64,000 nt of DNA from Acholoe squamosa (lineage: Eukaryota > Annelida > Polychaeta > Phyllodocida > Polynoidae), in contig OX439035.1 of the NCBI GenBank assembly GCA_949317995.1, positions 84,259,959-84,323,958 on the forward strand, written 5' to 3'. Numbering within the stretch: the stretch's first letter is position 1; each line of letters opens with the position of its first letter. Below are positions 1 through 12,350 of the stretch, piece after piece. Below the pieces are notes generated by a model that was given only the letters and a program-made list of their open reading frames with translations, did no database searches and was not told where the DNA came from. Both the position numbers and the translations under genes were made by a program.

Positions 1-3000
1 GATAAAACATATTTTATTGGTCAAATTATTGCCAGCAAATGTGAGATCACAAGTCTTGCAGTTCCATAGGCTGTCTCTCCAAGTTGATTTTGGATCCCAA
101 GTCAAGGTAGTGAAGGGGGTGATAGGCCCAAAGGAAGTCACTACAATGGCTTATGATTATGTGGTGTGTCTAACACATGAGCGTTTTTTCTTTTGGACTG
201 ATGAAGGTAGGTAATGTGACATTTGTAGTTCTTGGCTTGGAACAATCAAGAAATTCAGGGGTCGGTTATGGCCTCTTATATGCAGCTGTAGCATATGTGT
301 GGTGTTTCACAATAGTATTAGAGAAGAGAACAGGGAACAATTCATTTCTTTATAAGCATTGATTCGGTTCAAATAGCTTACCTCTGGATTCCACTTTTCA
401 GGTAGATGCAAAACAACAAGTTTATGATGTTTATCACAGCACTGCTTGCAGAAATATGCACTAGGGCCACAGTCACGACACCTGTAGATCTCCTTTGTGA
501 TGGTCTGACAATGGCAGCATGTGAATGTTGCTGGGTATGCATTCTTTACACCCTGATTTATCAGCTGCTGACGAATTGAAGACCAGCCGGAGGAGAGTTT
601 TGTCCTTTTCTTGATGTAATCTGCAATTATATTTAATTAATTGATATGGTATGTTTATTTTCTAATAACACACATAAATTGAAATAATCATTCTTAAGAG
701 TTTTTCCCCCATTGTGCTGTTTGTGACAGGCATTTTTTCTAATTTTCTAAGCTTAACCCCCCTTGGTCAAATTTGTTATGCCTCCATCAAAGCTACCACC
801 CCAGGGGTCCACTTCTGTTGATGAATGTACTCCCTTATGACAAACTATGTCAAGATGTATGGAGAAAACCAGCCTGGATCCAGGGTTGAACCTAGACGAT
901 AGTAAATTCCCTTGTATAAGTAACTATAAGCAGATATGTTCCGGGTCTACACAGTCTACAAACTCTGTTATGAAGAACCCGTTATGACTCTAAAATAGAA
1001 ATCTAGAGACAGGGTTTAAACCATGATAAGATCCTTCAAGATCTAATACCGTAGTGGCCCGTATAAGCGCCCGGGCGCTCATTGATTTCTATCTCACTGT
1101 ACCCTTGGCACTTATACGATACAGGTGCTTATTTGAATACTTGTTTCAGTGCCTAAGATTTATTTCAATACCCATAGACCCCCGGTGCTTATTTGAGACC
1201 GGCGTTTATTTGAGATCCCGGCACTTAAACAGGCCATTACGGTTGAATTTAGAATTTAACAACAACCCTAATGATACTGCTCCTGTTCTCCATAGAACAA
1301 CTATGGCCTAAAATATTGAAAAATATTATTTTGAATTTATTTTTGTTATTTTTGATATAAGTGGCTTGATATCTAAAGACACATTATAGCCCTCCTATAC
1401 TAAAGGTGCAGCTTATACAAGGGGTTTTGAAACCATAGAACAGTACTAAACTGTCTGGCTTATGCAAGGGTGCAGCTTAAACGAGAGAATTTACAAAAAT
1501 GACAATACATACAATAGTGACCATGCCAATGGCAATTGACATACAAATGACGTAATGCTTTTCTGGACCATTTTGGATCCCCCCTCCCCCTCATCATTTT
1601 TTTATGCCAATTTTGCAATGCTGAAGGTATATGGAAAATTAATCCCATCATGCCAGGCCTAATCCCCCAATTACATGAACGAAGACCCCAAGGACCAATG
1701 ATCCCAGAACGAAGATCCCACCTTTTGAGAAATGATGATCCCACCCTAAAGAGATGGTGCCACCACTTTTGAAATATGCCTATATTGTGTTTGTATCTAA
1801 TCTCTGAACATGTTATTGACAAAGGGGTATTTAGATGAAGATTTTGCTGTGAAATCTAGCCATATTCTAAGAAGAATTTGATAGTGACAGTACTGTGTCT
1901 ATATATGTGTGTGTAGGTACAGTACCGGTACTCACAGCTTGGCTGTAATCCATGACTTAAAATATAATCTACTCCAGGTTATTTTTCTGTGTGTCATTTC
2001 CACTGTTAAAGTCATACCTCTCAACTCTCACTCATCTGGTGTGAGTCTCACGCATTTGGGGCTAATGTCACTCTCTCACGCAGAGCAGGCAATTTCTCAT
2101 GCATTTTAAGCTACAAAAATCAGTATAGGCTTGTAGAGTGAACTTGGCCCTTTCCTGTTTGGTGTAGGAAAGTCAGCCAAATTTTCTTTATTTTTTCAAA
2201 ATATTCTTTGGAATTTCTGAGCGCTCTCACTCTTTGGCTTCATCAAAACTTGAGAGCTCTGTAAAGTTATCTCCAAAATAGATAGATAAAAATGTAAGAT
2301 AAATAAAACGAATAAAAAACAGAAAAAAATAATTAGCCAGGAGTGTGAAAAAAACCCGACATTTTCAAACATTTTTTGGCATTTTTGTCATTATCATTCG
2401 TATCACTTGTATCAATTTCCATGCATAGATAACCAACAATTCATGAAAGCTAAGTGTAAAGGGGCCATAAACATAAGGTAGGAGAGATATTCTAAAGTGG
2501 GATCATGGTTCCTTAAGATGGGATCATCGTTCCTGGGGAGGAGATTATGGGATCATCGTTCCTGTGGGAACATCATTCTTTGGGATCATCGTTCCAGTAA
2601 CCTAATCCCCCCTGCCCCCTCCTGCATGACGTCATTTGTACACAGCCCCTGTGTAGAATTCCTACAATGTGAGTGGCTGTGGCTAGGCCTACTACTTAGG
2701 GGGCCATCCATAAATGTTGTCATGAAGAATTTGACCATTTTTGACCCCCCTTGTCATTTTTTTTTTATGGAAAATTAATTCCGGCATGCCAGGCCTGACC
2801 CCCTTCCCCTCAAGCATGACGTTATTTGTGGTTGGCCTGTAGTGTAGTACTCGTGGATGGCCCCTAGTACTCTTAGATTGAACCCTGTCATACATTATTA
2901 CGGGTAAAGACACAAACTTACCAGTTTCATGTTTCTTAGCTGTTGGATTGTCTTGATTTGCTGTGCTAAATGTGTGCATGACAATGTCAACAAAGCCTCT

Positions 3001-3325
3001 ATCTCTGGGAGAAGGGGAGGCAGATGGATCCTGTTGAACAGAATATGCGCCATTTGGCATTGACCTGTGCCTCATCCTTCGTGTCATTTGGGTAGATGGT
3101 TGTTCTGCATGCCAAATAAGGTTAAAGTCATCATCATAAATATTGATTCCTCTAGATTTCTTTTTGCGTTTTGTTCCCCTGTAGCGTATGCACAAAAACT
3201 CATCTGTCATTGTGACTGTCAACGGGGCTGTGTCCAAATCAAATCTGGTGGTAAATCTGGCGGCACCACCGGTTGTTTGTTGTGGTATTGCCTCACAAAC
3301 ACTGAATCGATAGCATACCAAGTTA
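1..3325 (-). CDS. Spliced gene with KDZ/CxC-type cysteine cluster, partial
   Basis: Two well-supported exons read leftward. Exon A spans 3325-2922 and ends in a strong donor (CTG|GTAAGT) in phase 1. Exon B spans 620-382, starts after ATTGCAG with two bases that complete the codon, and ends GAG|GTAAGC in phase 0. The phase match over the 2.3-kb intron is good evidence for a real gene. Exon A is basic and low in recognisable domains (KRKKKSRG, then an acidic DDDF). Exon B carries a cluster CCHC, CRDC, CKQCCDKHH followed by LHLPEKW. That resembles the CxC domains known from Kyakuja/Dileera/Zisupton (KDZ) transposases. A possible third exon starts at 285 after CTACAG in matching phase, but meets two in-frame TAA codons; the same frame then continues with a WNCKTC motif to the window edge. 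The gene may therefore be broken or use another exon. The transposase core and the 5' end are not visible. The KDZ call rests on the cysteine spacing only. Confidence 0.5.
382..620 (-). CDS. Exon B of the CxC gene, zinc-binding-like cluster
   Basis: This is a 239-base exon with consensus splice sites on both sides. It encodes about 79 residues. The first half is basic (YIKKRTK) and the second half holds four Cys pairs or Cys-His pairs ending in DKHH. It is the most informative exon of the gene at the left edge. Confidence 0.55.
1048..1243. mobile_element. Short inverted-repeat element (ACCGTA..GGCC ends)
   Basis: The left end ACCGTAGTGGCCCGTATAAG is mirrored by AGGCCATTACGGT at the right end. 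The interior repeats GCTTATTTGA-type words. It has no coding capacity and lies in the intron of the CxC gene. Confidence 0.5.
2498..2597. repeat. GGGATCATCGTTCC minisatellite
   Basis: Four to five imperfect copies of a unit containing GGGATCATCGTTCC occur. An inverted, more decayed set of the same words (GAACGAAGATCCCAC, AATGATCCC) lies at about 1678-1755. The two sets could be the arms of one old foldback element that includes the G/C-tract sequence at 2605-2649. Confidence 0.5.
2700..2864. mobile_element. GGGGCCATCCATAAATG short transposon, TSD TAG
   Basis: The ends GGGGCCATCC and GGATGGCCCC are inverted and flanked by TAG at 2697-2699 and 2865-2867. The inside has the family's TTTTGACCCCCC and ATGGAAAATTAATTCCGGCA words. 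It is non-autonomous. Relatives lie at 7424-7597, 12351-12536, about 29606-29735 and about 30970-31087. Confidence 0.7.
2922..3325 (-). CDS. Exon A of the CxC gene
   Basis: The reading frame is open from the acceptor CTAAG at 3326-3330 to the donor at 2921 and encodes about 134 residues without a recognised fold. It contains a basic tract (TKRKKKSRG), an acidic tract (YDDDF) and a Ser/Pro-rich stretch (SASPSPRD). The exon leaves one base that pairs with the two leading bases of exon B. Upstream exons and the start codon were not found. Confidence 0.45.
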
Positions 3326-5008
3326 CTTAGATAGAAACAAATATTTTCATTAACTAGGGCCTCTATACATTCAAAAATTATTTCATGAATAGCATTTTGA
3401 TTTTAGTTCTATAACACACATAAAAATGTGCAATTCACGCAATGGTGCAGTAGCAACTGCGAGGCAGTCAGTGTATGTAAAATACGGATTCATGAATGGA
3501 GAAGCAGGAAGGAAAATGTGTTTTCCCGCTGGCAGGACTGTCCAGTGTGGCTCTGCATGATGACGAATCATACTTGCTAGGCCTCAATGGCGGGATCTAC
3601 ATAGGGCTTCTTGTATTTACAGGACAGAGGAAGATGTCAAATTGCATAAAATAGAACAGACATAGGCCGAAAAGCAATGATAGGTTCATAGGCCTATTAG
3701 CTTCAAGTTAGCCCCCCCCCCCGAAATGATGTCATTTTATAAACCCTTTTACTCATATAGCCTATGGGTGCACTTTAGTACTGTACCTGTAGGCCTAGCC
3801 TTTTCCTGTGTCCCAGGAAAGATCCAGAAGGATCCATGAAGGCAACTTTGGGCGAGGGTAGGGGAGGGCACAAGCCAGGGGCACAAGCAGGACCCCTAAG
3901 GCGCAGTAAAAAGGGGTCTCAGGGGGTGCATCCCACCCCCCCCCCACCTCCCTGGATCCACTACATTGCCACTTAAAAGGAGTCGAAAATATTTTGTATG
4001 GCACTGGTATTTTGCTTTATTATTTTGCTTTATTATTTTGCTTTAAATGGCCTATAGATCAAGTGCTGTCCATTTTCAGCAGATACAGGCCATATCTACG
4101 TAGGAATTCAGGAATTTAAAATAGCTATGGTACTAGATAGCCATGCAGATTTGCACTGGATTTCGAGTTCCAAAGATAATGGATGCTACTGTCACAATCA
4201 TAATTACAACCTCCTCGCCAAAAATAAAGAATAAGGGCCTATTCCTGTGGATGTGGGTAAAAGTAACTGTGACTAGGCCTCGTGTCCGAAAACATTCCGT
4301 GTACACAGTGCCTATGCCATAGAGGCACCAGGTGAGCAGATACGATCCGTGTACCTGCTGGACTGCATGGTACCCGAACGTGATCTGTGCACCCACGGTC
4401 CTCAGGGACGACAGACCGCAAAGTCAGCGATTTCTATCCGTGCACCCTAGTCCGCGCGTCCGCGAAAGATAGTCGCTCACGCTGGATGTATGGGGTGGCC
4501 CAGCGGGGGCCCCACCTCGACCACCTTGAATTGTCGGCTCAAGCACAATAGCAACTATACATACCTATATGAAATTTGAATAGGAAAGTAATTTTTGATG
4601 AGTTTTAGATCTGATTTGAGGCCAAGGCTCCCATTTTCCCTATCCCATTACTATAGTCTATATCAATCTGATTTGAGAAAAAGTTTGAGCAAAGTTTTAG
4701 CTTCTTGTTTAATTCACTATGGAAAATTGGGGGGGGGGGCCCAGACATACTCAGGCCCCACCTCCTGGGGGGCCCAGGCCCCCTGCCCCCCCTTTTCCTA
4801 CGCCCCTGTGCGTGGTATGATCTAAGTCTTCCCAGGCCATCATTCCTCTGTATATCAACCTGCACATATATGTATGGGCAATTAAAACAGGAACTCATTG
4901 ATAGAATATCGCACCGATTCATGATTGCAGATTCTGTAGTGGGCCTATATGCAAGTCCATAGTGTAGACACATGCAGCTAATGACGGTAATACCACCCAC
5001 CACTCTAG
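3326..5008. other. No gene recognised; G/C-tract element remnants
   Basis: No convincing exon on either strand. Poly-C runs occur near 3712 and 3940. At about 4720-4812 there is a GC-rich block (GGGGGGGGGCCCAG to CCTACGCCCCTGTGC) that looks like a remnant of a G-tract inverted-repeat element. Confidence 0.5.
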
Positions 5009-5313
5009 GGCCACACCAAAAAAATAAGTTGGTCTACGGATTTTTGATTTGAAAAAATGCGAGCGAGCGATTTTTTTTTTTAAAGAATTTTTTGGCCTCC
5101 AATGGATTCCTTGCTGGAAAAGTGAGGCAAGTGAAAAAATTTTATTCAAAAATTTAAAAATTTGCCAAACATCACAAAGAGAAAACTTGTAGAAAGTGAA
5201 GCGAGCGGAATCCGTAGACGAGATTTTTTTTTCAAATAAAAAAAAATTTCTCTCCATATTTTCGGAAATATGGAGAGGGAAATCCATAGACCAACTTATT
5301 TTTTGGTGTGGCC
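5009..5313. mobile_element. GGCCACACCAAAAAA foldback element, TSD TAG
   Basis: Long inverted ends begin GGCCACACCAAAAAAATAAG and end with the complement. The arms extend about 35 bases, through GTTGGTCTACGGATTT on the left. TAG is duplicated at 5006-5008 and 5314-5316. It is 305 bp, AT-rich inside, and has no transposase. Confidence 0.8.
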
Positions 5314-7423
5314 TAGTGTATACATTTTTATATGAAAATGTAATTTGGGTGGTAAGGCTAGGCAGATTAGTGGAGGCTCCACTACGCGACAGTTTGAACA
5401 TTCTCATGAAATGTTACCCAGACAGTGTCTATGGTATAGGCTATTGACAGTCCTAAATTTTACACATGAGATTTAAAAATTGTAAACATGATTTGAGGGT
5501 CACTTGTAACAACAGGGAGTGAGTTTACCCAATGGACCTACATAGTCAAGTAAAAAACAGTTTGTTTCAGACTGACCCGAGAAGATTTCCCTCCCCCTTT
5601 AATTTGAAAATGAAAATGGGCATTTTTTTTAAGGTATAGTTTTACTGAACTGTGTTTCGTACAAATAAGTCCCGCCTCGCTAAGACATTAGAAAAAAAAA
5701 TAATCTAAAAAAAAAAAAAAATCACTTTCAGCACTTTACAGGAAACAGACTTTTTTGGGCATCAGGTACATCTTTATCATCAAAATCAATCTTTAACTAT
5801 AATTATTCTGGAGGGAGAGTCAGAGTTCGGTGTCATTGAAAGGGCCACTGGGAATGCTTAACTCTTATTTTACTATCTTTAGTCATACCGTTGACGACGT
5901 AATTAGCGTACATACCCAAATAAGTGTATTCTGAATAGCTTGGCCCAGGAAACAGCCAGACTGCCGACATGCTGTCCTCTCCTTAGTGATACCTTTGAGA
6001 TATAAATGCATAGATACGTCTTTTTTATATTGAGAAAAAACTTTTATCATAAACTTGCATTTCCCAGGAAAACATCAATTTGATGTATGTGCTTGATTGC
6101 GGACACACGGCCCTTATCTTAAAGAGTGAAGTAGAATCATATATACATCGCATTGTCTACTATGATTTTCGATTGGTTTGTTTTATTTCTATCCATCATA
6201 TATAATATTCACCAAGGAAAATCTGACATTTCTAGAGAGGAAAAATTACATAGGGAAAAAAAGAATCTTCAGAATCTTAGTCAGATGTTACTCAGAAAGG
6301 ATAACTTTCTAACAATAGTTAGTCGAAAGCACATGCCTAAGCAGGGGTAGACACTAACTTTTCTGGCCACTGGCCACCCGGGCCCATAGCTATTGAATTC
6401 TATGGTACCGGACCTAAACTGTGGGCCCAGAGCAATAGTTTTATTATTTTTTAAGATGAAATCATAGGTATCCCATATAAATACATACCATGAATTAGTT
6501 AGTATGGCCAGATTTCTGCTGATTTTCGGTCAGCAGCAATGGGGGACACATCGAGGTGTAGTTTTGTGTTCCTGGAATGTGCAGGTAAAACCTTGGACAC
6601 AATGACTGCTTCACAGAGATCATCAGTAAAAATAGCCTTTCACTTTATGGTACATCACAGAAATGCTTTAAGGTACATCTGTTACAATGCTAAAGTATAG
6701 GAGGCCCAAAGTCACTCAACCAAATCGAGAGCCATAAAGGACTTTACAGACATCGCTATCCCCACAGTGAATATGGCCTACTTACGCAGCATTTGTAATT
6801 TATGGGGTTTAATGATTTGTTAATATGCATTTTAATGTATAATGCTGGGTAGACATGGATATAACTGGTATACCAGAGGAATCTATATATTTATTTATTT
6901 TTTAAACGTCATCAACTTGCTAAGAAGATGTTTTTCCGCTTACAATAATTTTCTTTCTCCTCAGTTTCAGGTCTTCATAGCAATCAGTATGTACATTTGG
7001 TGAGTCTTCTAATACATTAGGAATATTTTAAGCGTTACAAACATTTCCACATAAATACAGACCATATTTTTTTCGATGGTTTCAAGTGTTTTGTACATTT
7101 AACCATGTAATTACATGTTAATTAGTCAAGGTTATTAGTACAATTAAGAATTAAATATAGAACTCGTTGTAAAGTTTTTTTTGTTCACCTTTGAAATTCA
7201 TTCGCCCATGAGATCACAGCTGCCCCGATTAATGATCGTATTCTGGCTTGAAAGGGATGGGTAGCACCAGCTTTAGCATGGGTTATATATTTAGATCCCA
7301 TAGTGATTACTGACTCGTAACACGAACGGATGACGAATCTCTTGTATCGTTTTGATACCACTGTATGTATAACACTGGGTGTGGCCACAATCTTTCCCGC
7401 CATAACATAGAATAAATAAGAAA
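5314..7423. other. Unannotated AT-rich DNA
   Basis: No exon or transposon with clear ends was recognised. There are poly-A runs near 5691-5720. The short open frames look random. Confidence 0.5.
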
Positions 7424-7597
7424 GATGCCACCCATAAATGATGTCATACCAAATTTGACTATTTTTGACCCCCGTCGTGTTTTTTTTTTTTTTTTTTGCC
7501 AATTTTACAATACTGAAGAAGTGAAGGTATATAGAGAATTAATCCCGGCATGCCGAGCCTGACCCCCTCCAGCATAACGTAATTTGCGGATGGCCCC
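7424..7597. mobile_element. GGGGCCATCC-family short transposon, decayed
   Basis: The right end GCGGATGGCCCC and the inner words (TTTTTGACCCCC, AATTAATCCCGGCATGCC) match the family. The left end has drifted to GATGCCACCCATAAATG. AAA flanks both sides and may be the target duplication. Confidence 0.6.
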
Positions 7598-8380
7598 AAA
7601 TATCAATGACCCTGGAATATTTTTGTATCGTATTCCCCGAGGTGGAGCTGACATATTCCACACAACCAGTAGGCCTATTCCATGGGAGTTGACATTTGCA
7701 TTTATGGCATGCCTTCACAGGCGTGAAAGCTTTTAGATAATAGAAACAGGATAATATTTACTCAGGATGTCACGCGATTTCCAGCCATGGAATATGAGCA
7801 TATTGTATTCCACCCCCCCCCCATGGATACGGCGGTTCTAGTACAAATCTTTAGTAACAGTCATATCCGCTATGACATAAAGAATAAACGTCTATACCTG
7901 GGCTTTCAGCACTGAAATCACAACATGGCACGCATTCTCAATATTTATGTTGTAATTAGATGGCGGAAAATACCTTTGTTTTATCGGCGTGGTCTTAATG
8001 GCATATATAAGGGTGTAATGTGTACCTATGAGTATTGGTTTTAAGAAACATACTTTTACTGCGCACCCCCTAGTCAGTCTGCCGGAACAAGGAAAGTATA
8101 TATTGTTAAATTTTCTCCATAGGCCTATGTATACAAGGCACTAGTCGTGAGATGTCATAACCGTATGTCCTGGTGTACTTCACCTGGGCGATTTCCTCCA
8201 TATATTAATTTTACTGAAACGTACTAGTTACAATTTCTATACATAACGAACTGATTTACATGGTGTGGGACATAGAGGGATGGACTCGACGTGATTTTGC
8301 CATAACCCTATTAGCACTATGAATGGGGACACCATCACTGTGGACGCACGTGATCACGTAGAGGCTATTCCCATTTCGTA
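7598..8380. other. Unannotated DNA
   Basis: No gene or element with definable ends was seen. A poly-C run lies at about 7803-7811. Confidence 0.5.
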
Positions 8381-8622
8381 AGGTCGAATCCCACATGGCG
8401 ATTTAGGGCTCAAATATCTCTGCGATTTTGTCCCTTGCACTCTTTGGGCCTTCCTGAGCCCCTTTATCACAAGGATAACTGCATAATTGGTCTCAATTCC
8501 CTGTTGGATTCGATATAAGTTGAACAATCCTTGCGATCTAAGAGCCCAGGAAGACCCCAAAATCGCAAAGGACAAAATCGCAGAGATATTTGAGCCCTAA
8601 ATCGCCATGTGGGATTCGACCT
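8381..8622. mobile_element. Subfamily A foldback element, 242 bp
   Basis: The ends AGGTCGAATCCCACATGGCG and its complement enclose a near-palindrome. The second block reads ATTTAGGGCTCAAATATC (the variant with ATTTAGG after GGCG). The words CTCTGCGATTTTG and CTTGCGATTT-like copies recur in both orientations. The flanks (GTA and CCA) do not match, so the target duplication is lost. Confidence 0.8.
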
Positions 8623-9512
8623 CCAGCGTCCATGCACATTGCTGTCAGCCAATAGGTATACAAGGCTATAAATGCAGCAGATGGCATCTGAGATGCTATT
8701 ATGTATGATAGGTAACAATAAGCCTGTATATGCTAATATCGACTACGCAAGTAACTCGAGTGGCAGATAATCCAATACGAAAGTTCATCAGCGAATACTT
8801 AGTGACTCAGCAACTCTGGAATTATATTACCCCCCCCCCCCGTGCACGCAGAGTGGCGGGATCAGCACCCTCTCGTGTTGAAACCAGTGAAAATAACCCA
8901 TGCATCAATTAAAAAATGAGCATAATTTCGATTAAGCAAAGTGAACATTAACCAAAGCAATATACTGTAATATCTTAGGCAATAACGAATACGTTCGACT
9001 TATACATGTTGTAAATGTATTGAAAACTTAAATCATTCATCCCTCTGTGAATGATAACACACACTTGTATAATCTGTTGTACATAATTATTATTTTCTAT
9101 AACGAGTAAGACCTTGAACTACATTCATTCGTGTACACACTCCAGTGCATGGAAAACTAGGAAATGAAAGGAATGAAGAGGACATTTGTTTCCTTTTTTC
9201 CGTTACCAGATCATGTTTTGTTTTGTCCCGTTTCTAGGGAAAATATTATTTTGCCGCCTCATTTCATTCGCAGTCATCTATTTGGGTGTCATATGGAGCC
9301 ATTAAACGTGCAGAGAAAGCGGTTGTTATAGCAACTAAAAATAGCTGCATGTCGGTGGGTAAAGAGTGGCTACAGCCGAGTGCACTGGGCGAGTTTTCCT
9401 GTATTTTACCCGCCAACACAGCAATCACAACGATGTTCAACTTATCGATCGCTCTGACTGCTTATATCACTGCGTATTATGGTCCAAGTCACCGATCAAG
9501 TATTAGGCCTAA
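8623..9512. other. Unannotated DNA
   Basis: No gene recognised. There is a short C run at about 8831-8840. Confidence 0.5.
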
Positions 9513-10136
9513 AGGTTGAATCCCTCTTGCCGAAAAATGGCTGAAAAATATCTGCGATTTTGTCCCTTGCGTTGTATGGCCCTTGTACATGGGGGCCATA
9601 AAATGCAAGGATTGACCAACTCATTCCGTATCCCACAGTGGTTATAGATCGAATCCCACATGGCGAAAAATGCCTAAAATATCTCTGCGATTTTGAATAT
9701 GTTGTGATTTTGGGGTCTACCCAAAATTTGCAAGGGATATCACAGCAATAGGGTACATAGAACACAAGGATACTGTTGTGCTTAATTGTACAGCATTTGA
9801 GATACATTGTCCAGGTTAATGGGTATATCTGTGTCTGAGGTGTTTCCTATCCTAAAATCGCAAGGATACAAAACCTTAGCACAGTCTGCAGTGGGACTTT
9901 GATATTACACAATTCATCTAGCACCCCTTGCGATTTAGGACACAGGGAAGGCCATAAACCCTAGCAGACAAAAAATCGCAGAGATATTTGAGGCATTTTT
10001 CGCCATGTGGGATTCGACCTTATGGGTCAAGTTTGCAGTAGTCCTTGCATTTTATGGCCTCAACAAGGGCCATACAACGCAAGGGACAAAATCGCAGAGA
10101 TATTTCAGCCATTTTTCGCCATGTGGGATTCGACCT
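9513..10136. mobile_element. Subfamily A element with another A copy nested inside
   Basis: The outer copy runs from AGGTTGAATCCC to GGGATTCGACCT and is flanked by TAA at 9510-9512 and 10137-10139. It is interrupted at 9646 by a second member; without that insertion and one 3-bp duplication it is about 246 bp, the short size class. Confidence 0.8.
9646..10020. mobile_element. Nested subfamily A element, 375 bp, TSD TAT
   Basis: The ends AGATCGAATCCCACATGGCG and GCCATGTGGGATTCGACCT lie inside an older A element. TAT is duplicated at 9643-9645 and 10021-10023. It belongs to the long size class, which carries extra sequence such as TTGCAAGGG in the centre. Confidence 0.85.
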
Positions 10137-10977
10137 TAAACCATGTAGCTAACTTTTAAGGGGGGGGGGCGATATGTATCTGGAGTGTCATAGGGCATAC
10201 AATTTATTAGCGGGCAAAAGGATAGACCGAACTGGATATAATCATGTGTACATGTACATGCAATTTGCAGCCACCAAGCAACATTCACTATCAAAATTGA
10301 TAATTTGTGAATGGGGGGTCGAAGGTAGGGGGAAAATAGCCCTGAGAACCCACGTTCAAACTTAAAACAGACAAAAAAACAACAACACAAAAACAAACAA
10401 GCAAACCAACACAAAATAACAACGATGTCGATTGGTGGAACGAGCCTCTGCCTGAATAAGCCCACCATACAAGCCTGGAAAGGTCGGGGGAGGAGGTTGT
10501 ATGCGGTAGGTGGATGGTTGGGGTACAATACATTCCTCATCGATATTGCTGAGTCATGAAATGGGCGAGATTCCATCAGTGCTTTTAACTGACATGCACA
10601 GTCAGGGCAGAATTGGTATAATCAACCTGCACTGATTATACTCAGTGAAAACCGGGGGTGAAAACACAAGCCATGCAGCCCAGGTCGCTGTACCCTCTGG
10701 GTCGAGCCTGTTTTGCACTATTCTAGATCTAGCATATTGGGGAATATAGCTATTAAAAAACAAACACACATTTCTATCACCTTTATTTTTCACGTTCTTA
10801 TTGCTTTTCCTCATTTGTCTCATCGTTTGCAATCAAAAGAACCATTCAAATGATGGTTAAGTCTTAACAATAATCCCGTATAGCCATTTGCGTAAAATGG
10901 GCAATTGGGCCTAAAGTGCAATGCCAGAGCTCACATATATAGGCCTATAATCTTCTATACTTGGTAGAGGCCAAATC
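10137..10977. other. Unannotated DNA
   Basis: No exon or bounded element. The open frames here are in low-complexity CA/AAC-rich sequence (about 10365-10425). Confidence 0.5.
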
Positions 10978-11535
10978 CCACAACGTGAAAATGATCAGGG
11001 AATCCTAGTGATTTTGGAAGGTAGGGTACCTTAGCCGATATTGGGGTGGCAATATCATCTAAGCAAGAGGTAAAATGGCTAAGAAGCCTTGCCAAAGAGT
11101 TGATATTTGGGGAGTGGGTCAAATCAAAAGTTTTTGATGTTTCGTTCACAAGAGGCTGAAAATCTTTGTGATATACTGAAACCCCCTGAGATTTAGAGGA
11201 AAACAAAAGTACCTAGTAAATCACAAGAGGTTTGTCCTTGATAAATCAGGATCCAAGTTCCACACACAGCGGTTATAAGAAAGTTCTGCTTGTGATTCAT
11301 ACATGTGATGCCATTACATTTGAATTGCAAGGTATTGAAAACTAAAAAATTATGCGAGAGACAGCTGTGATATCAACATCAAGTACTCTATCTCTGTGAA
11401 TCAAACTAGTAACTAGCCTGTGCAGAAATAAAATTTATAGAGATTCCCTTTCCCATATTGGCTAATAGTGAGATTTGGGGAAGGGGAAGGTTTGCTGAGA
11501 ATCCTTGTGATTTACAACATTAGCTAGAGTCCAAG
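10978..11535. mobile_element. Subfamily B foldback element, right end missing
   Basis: It starts AGGCCAAATCCCACAACGTG and follows the B consensus (TTAGCCGATATTGGGGTGG, TCACAAGAGGCTGAAAATC, AAATCACAAGAGG) until about 11535. The usual right terminus is absent, so the copy is truncated or has decayed. Confidence 0.65.
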
Positions 11536-12350
11536 TCTTAATAATGGAATCTTAATTTTCAAATGTATGGCTGTATGCAGCATATAATGTCGTTTTGTCA
11601 TTTCCTGTTGGCAACCAACAGTAATAGAGTTTCAGAATTAAGCACAAAGGCCCATGAGTATATACCAAGTATGGAGGATGGTTGAGCTTAAGTGTCACTG
11701 GACAAATCTAGATGCAGGTAATTTACAATTGTGGGGCAGATAACAGGGAATTTTTATAAGAATCGTGCAAATTATGATACAAGTGTGAAGGTTGGTATGG
11801 TGAGTCTTTATGACAATATGTATGTCTTACAATTGGTCGATATTGCCAGAAGAAATTCCATTTTTGTTGCCTAGAAAACAATAAATATGCTTAATGGTAA
11901 GCATCAAAATTGACATTTACACAAAATGTTAACATGTATAGGCCTACCCCGCCAAAGTCACCCCCAGAAAAATACTGGTTAACTTGAATTGTTGCTAGGA
12001 GAAACAGTTGCCTAGCAACAGCTTAGCAACACACATTTGTCTTAGTCCCAGCTCAATTTCAGTGATACCTACCCCCACTAAATGGACAGCAAGCCGGACA
12101 GCAAGGCTTCTAATTCTGTTGTTCCCATTTTGCTAAGGCACGGCAGCTATTCCTACAGTTTTCATAATACACATTCTAGTTCTATTTCTGCAATTCCCAC
12201 ACCACCCCCCAAAATGCATACCAAGGCTTCTAATGGTGTTTATCGCTTGTTGCTAAGGGACATGGTTGCCTAGCAACAACCATTCATGTGGTTTATTTCC
12301 CTAGCAACACACCATTTTGTTGTCTTAAGGATAAGCAAGACAGTGGGTAT
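11536..12350. other. Unannotated DNA with GTTGCCTAGCAAC palindromes
   Basis: No gene seen. Two exact copies of GTTGCCTAGCAAC (12007-12019 and 12265-12277), a related GTTGCCTAGAAAAC at 11866 and several loose CTAGCAAC or TTGCTAAGG words are clustered. A diverged duplication (AAGGCTTCTAAT at 12104 and 12223) accounts for part of the clustering. Confidence 0.5.

Noticed and set aside
9286-9519. 77-residue open frame that looks moderately protein-like
   Set aside because: Short, no domain, no splice sites that extend it, and it runs into the transposon end at 9513.
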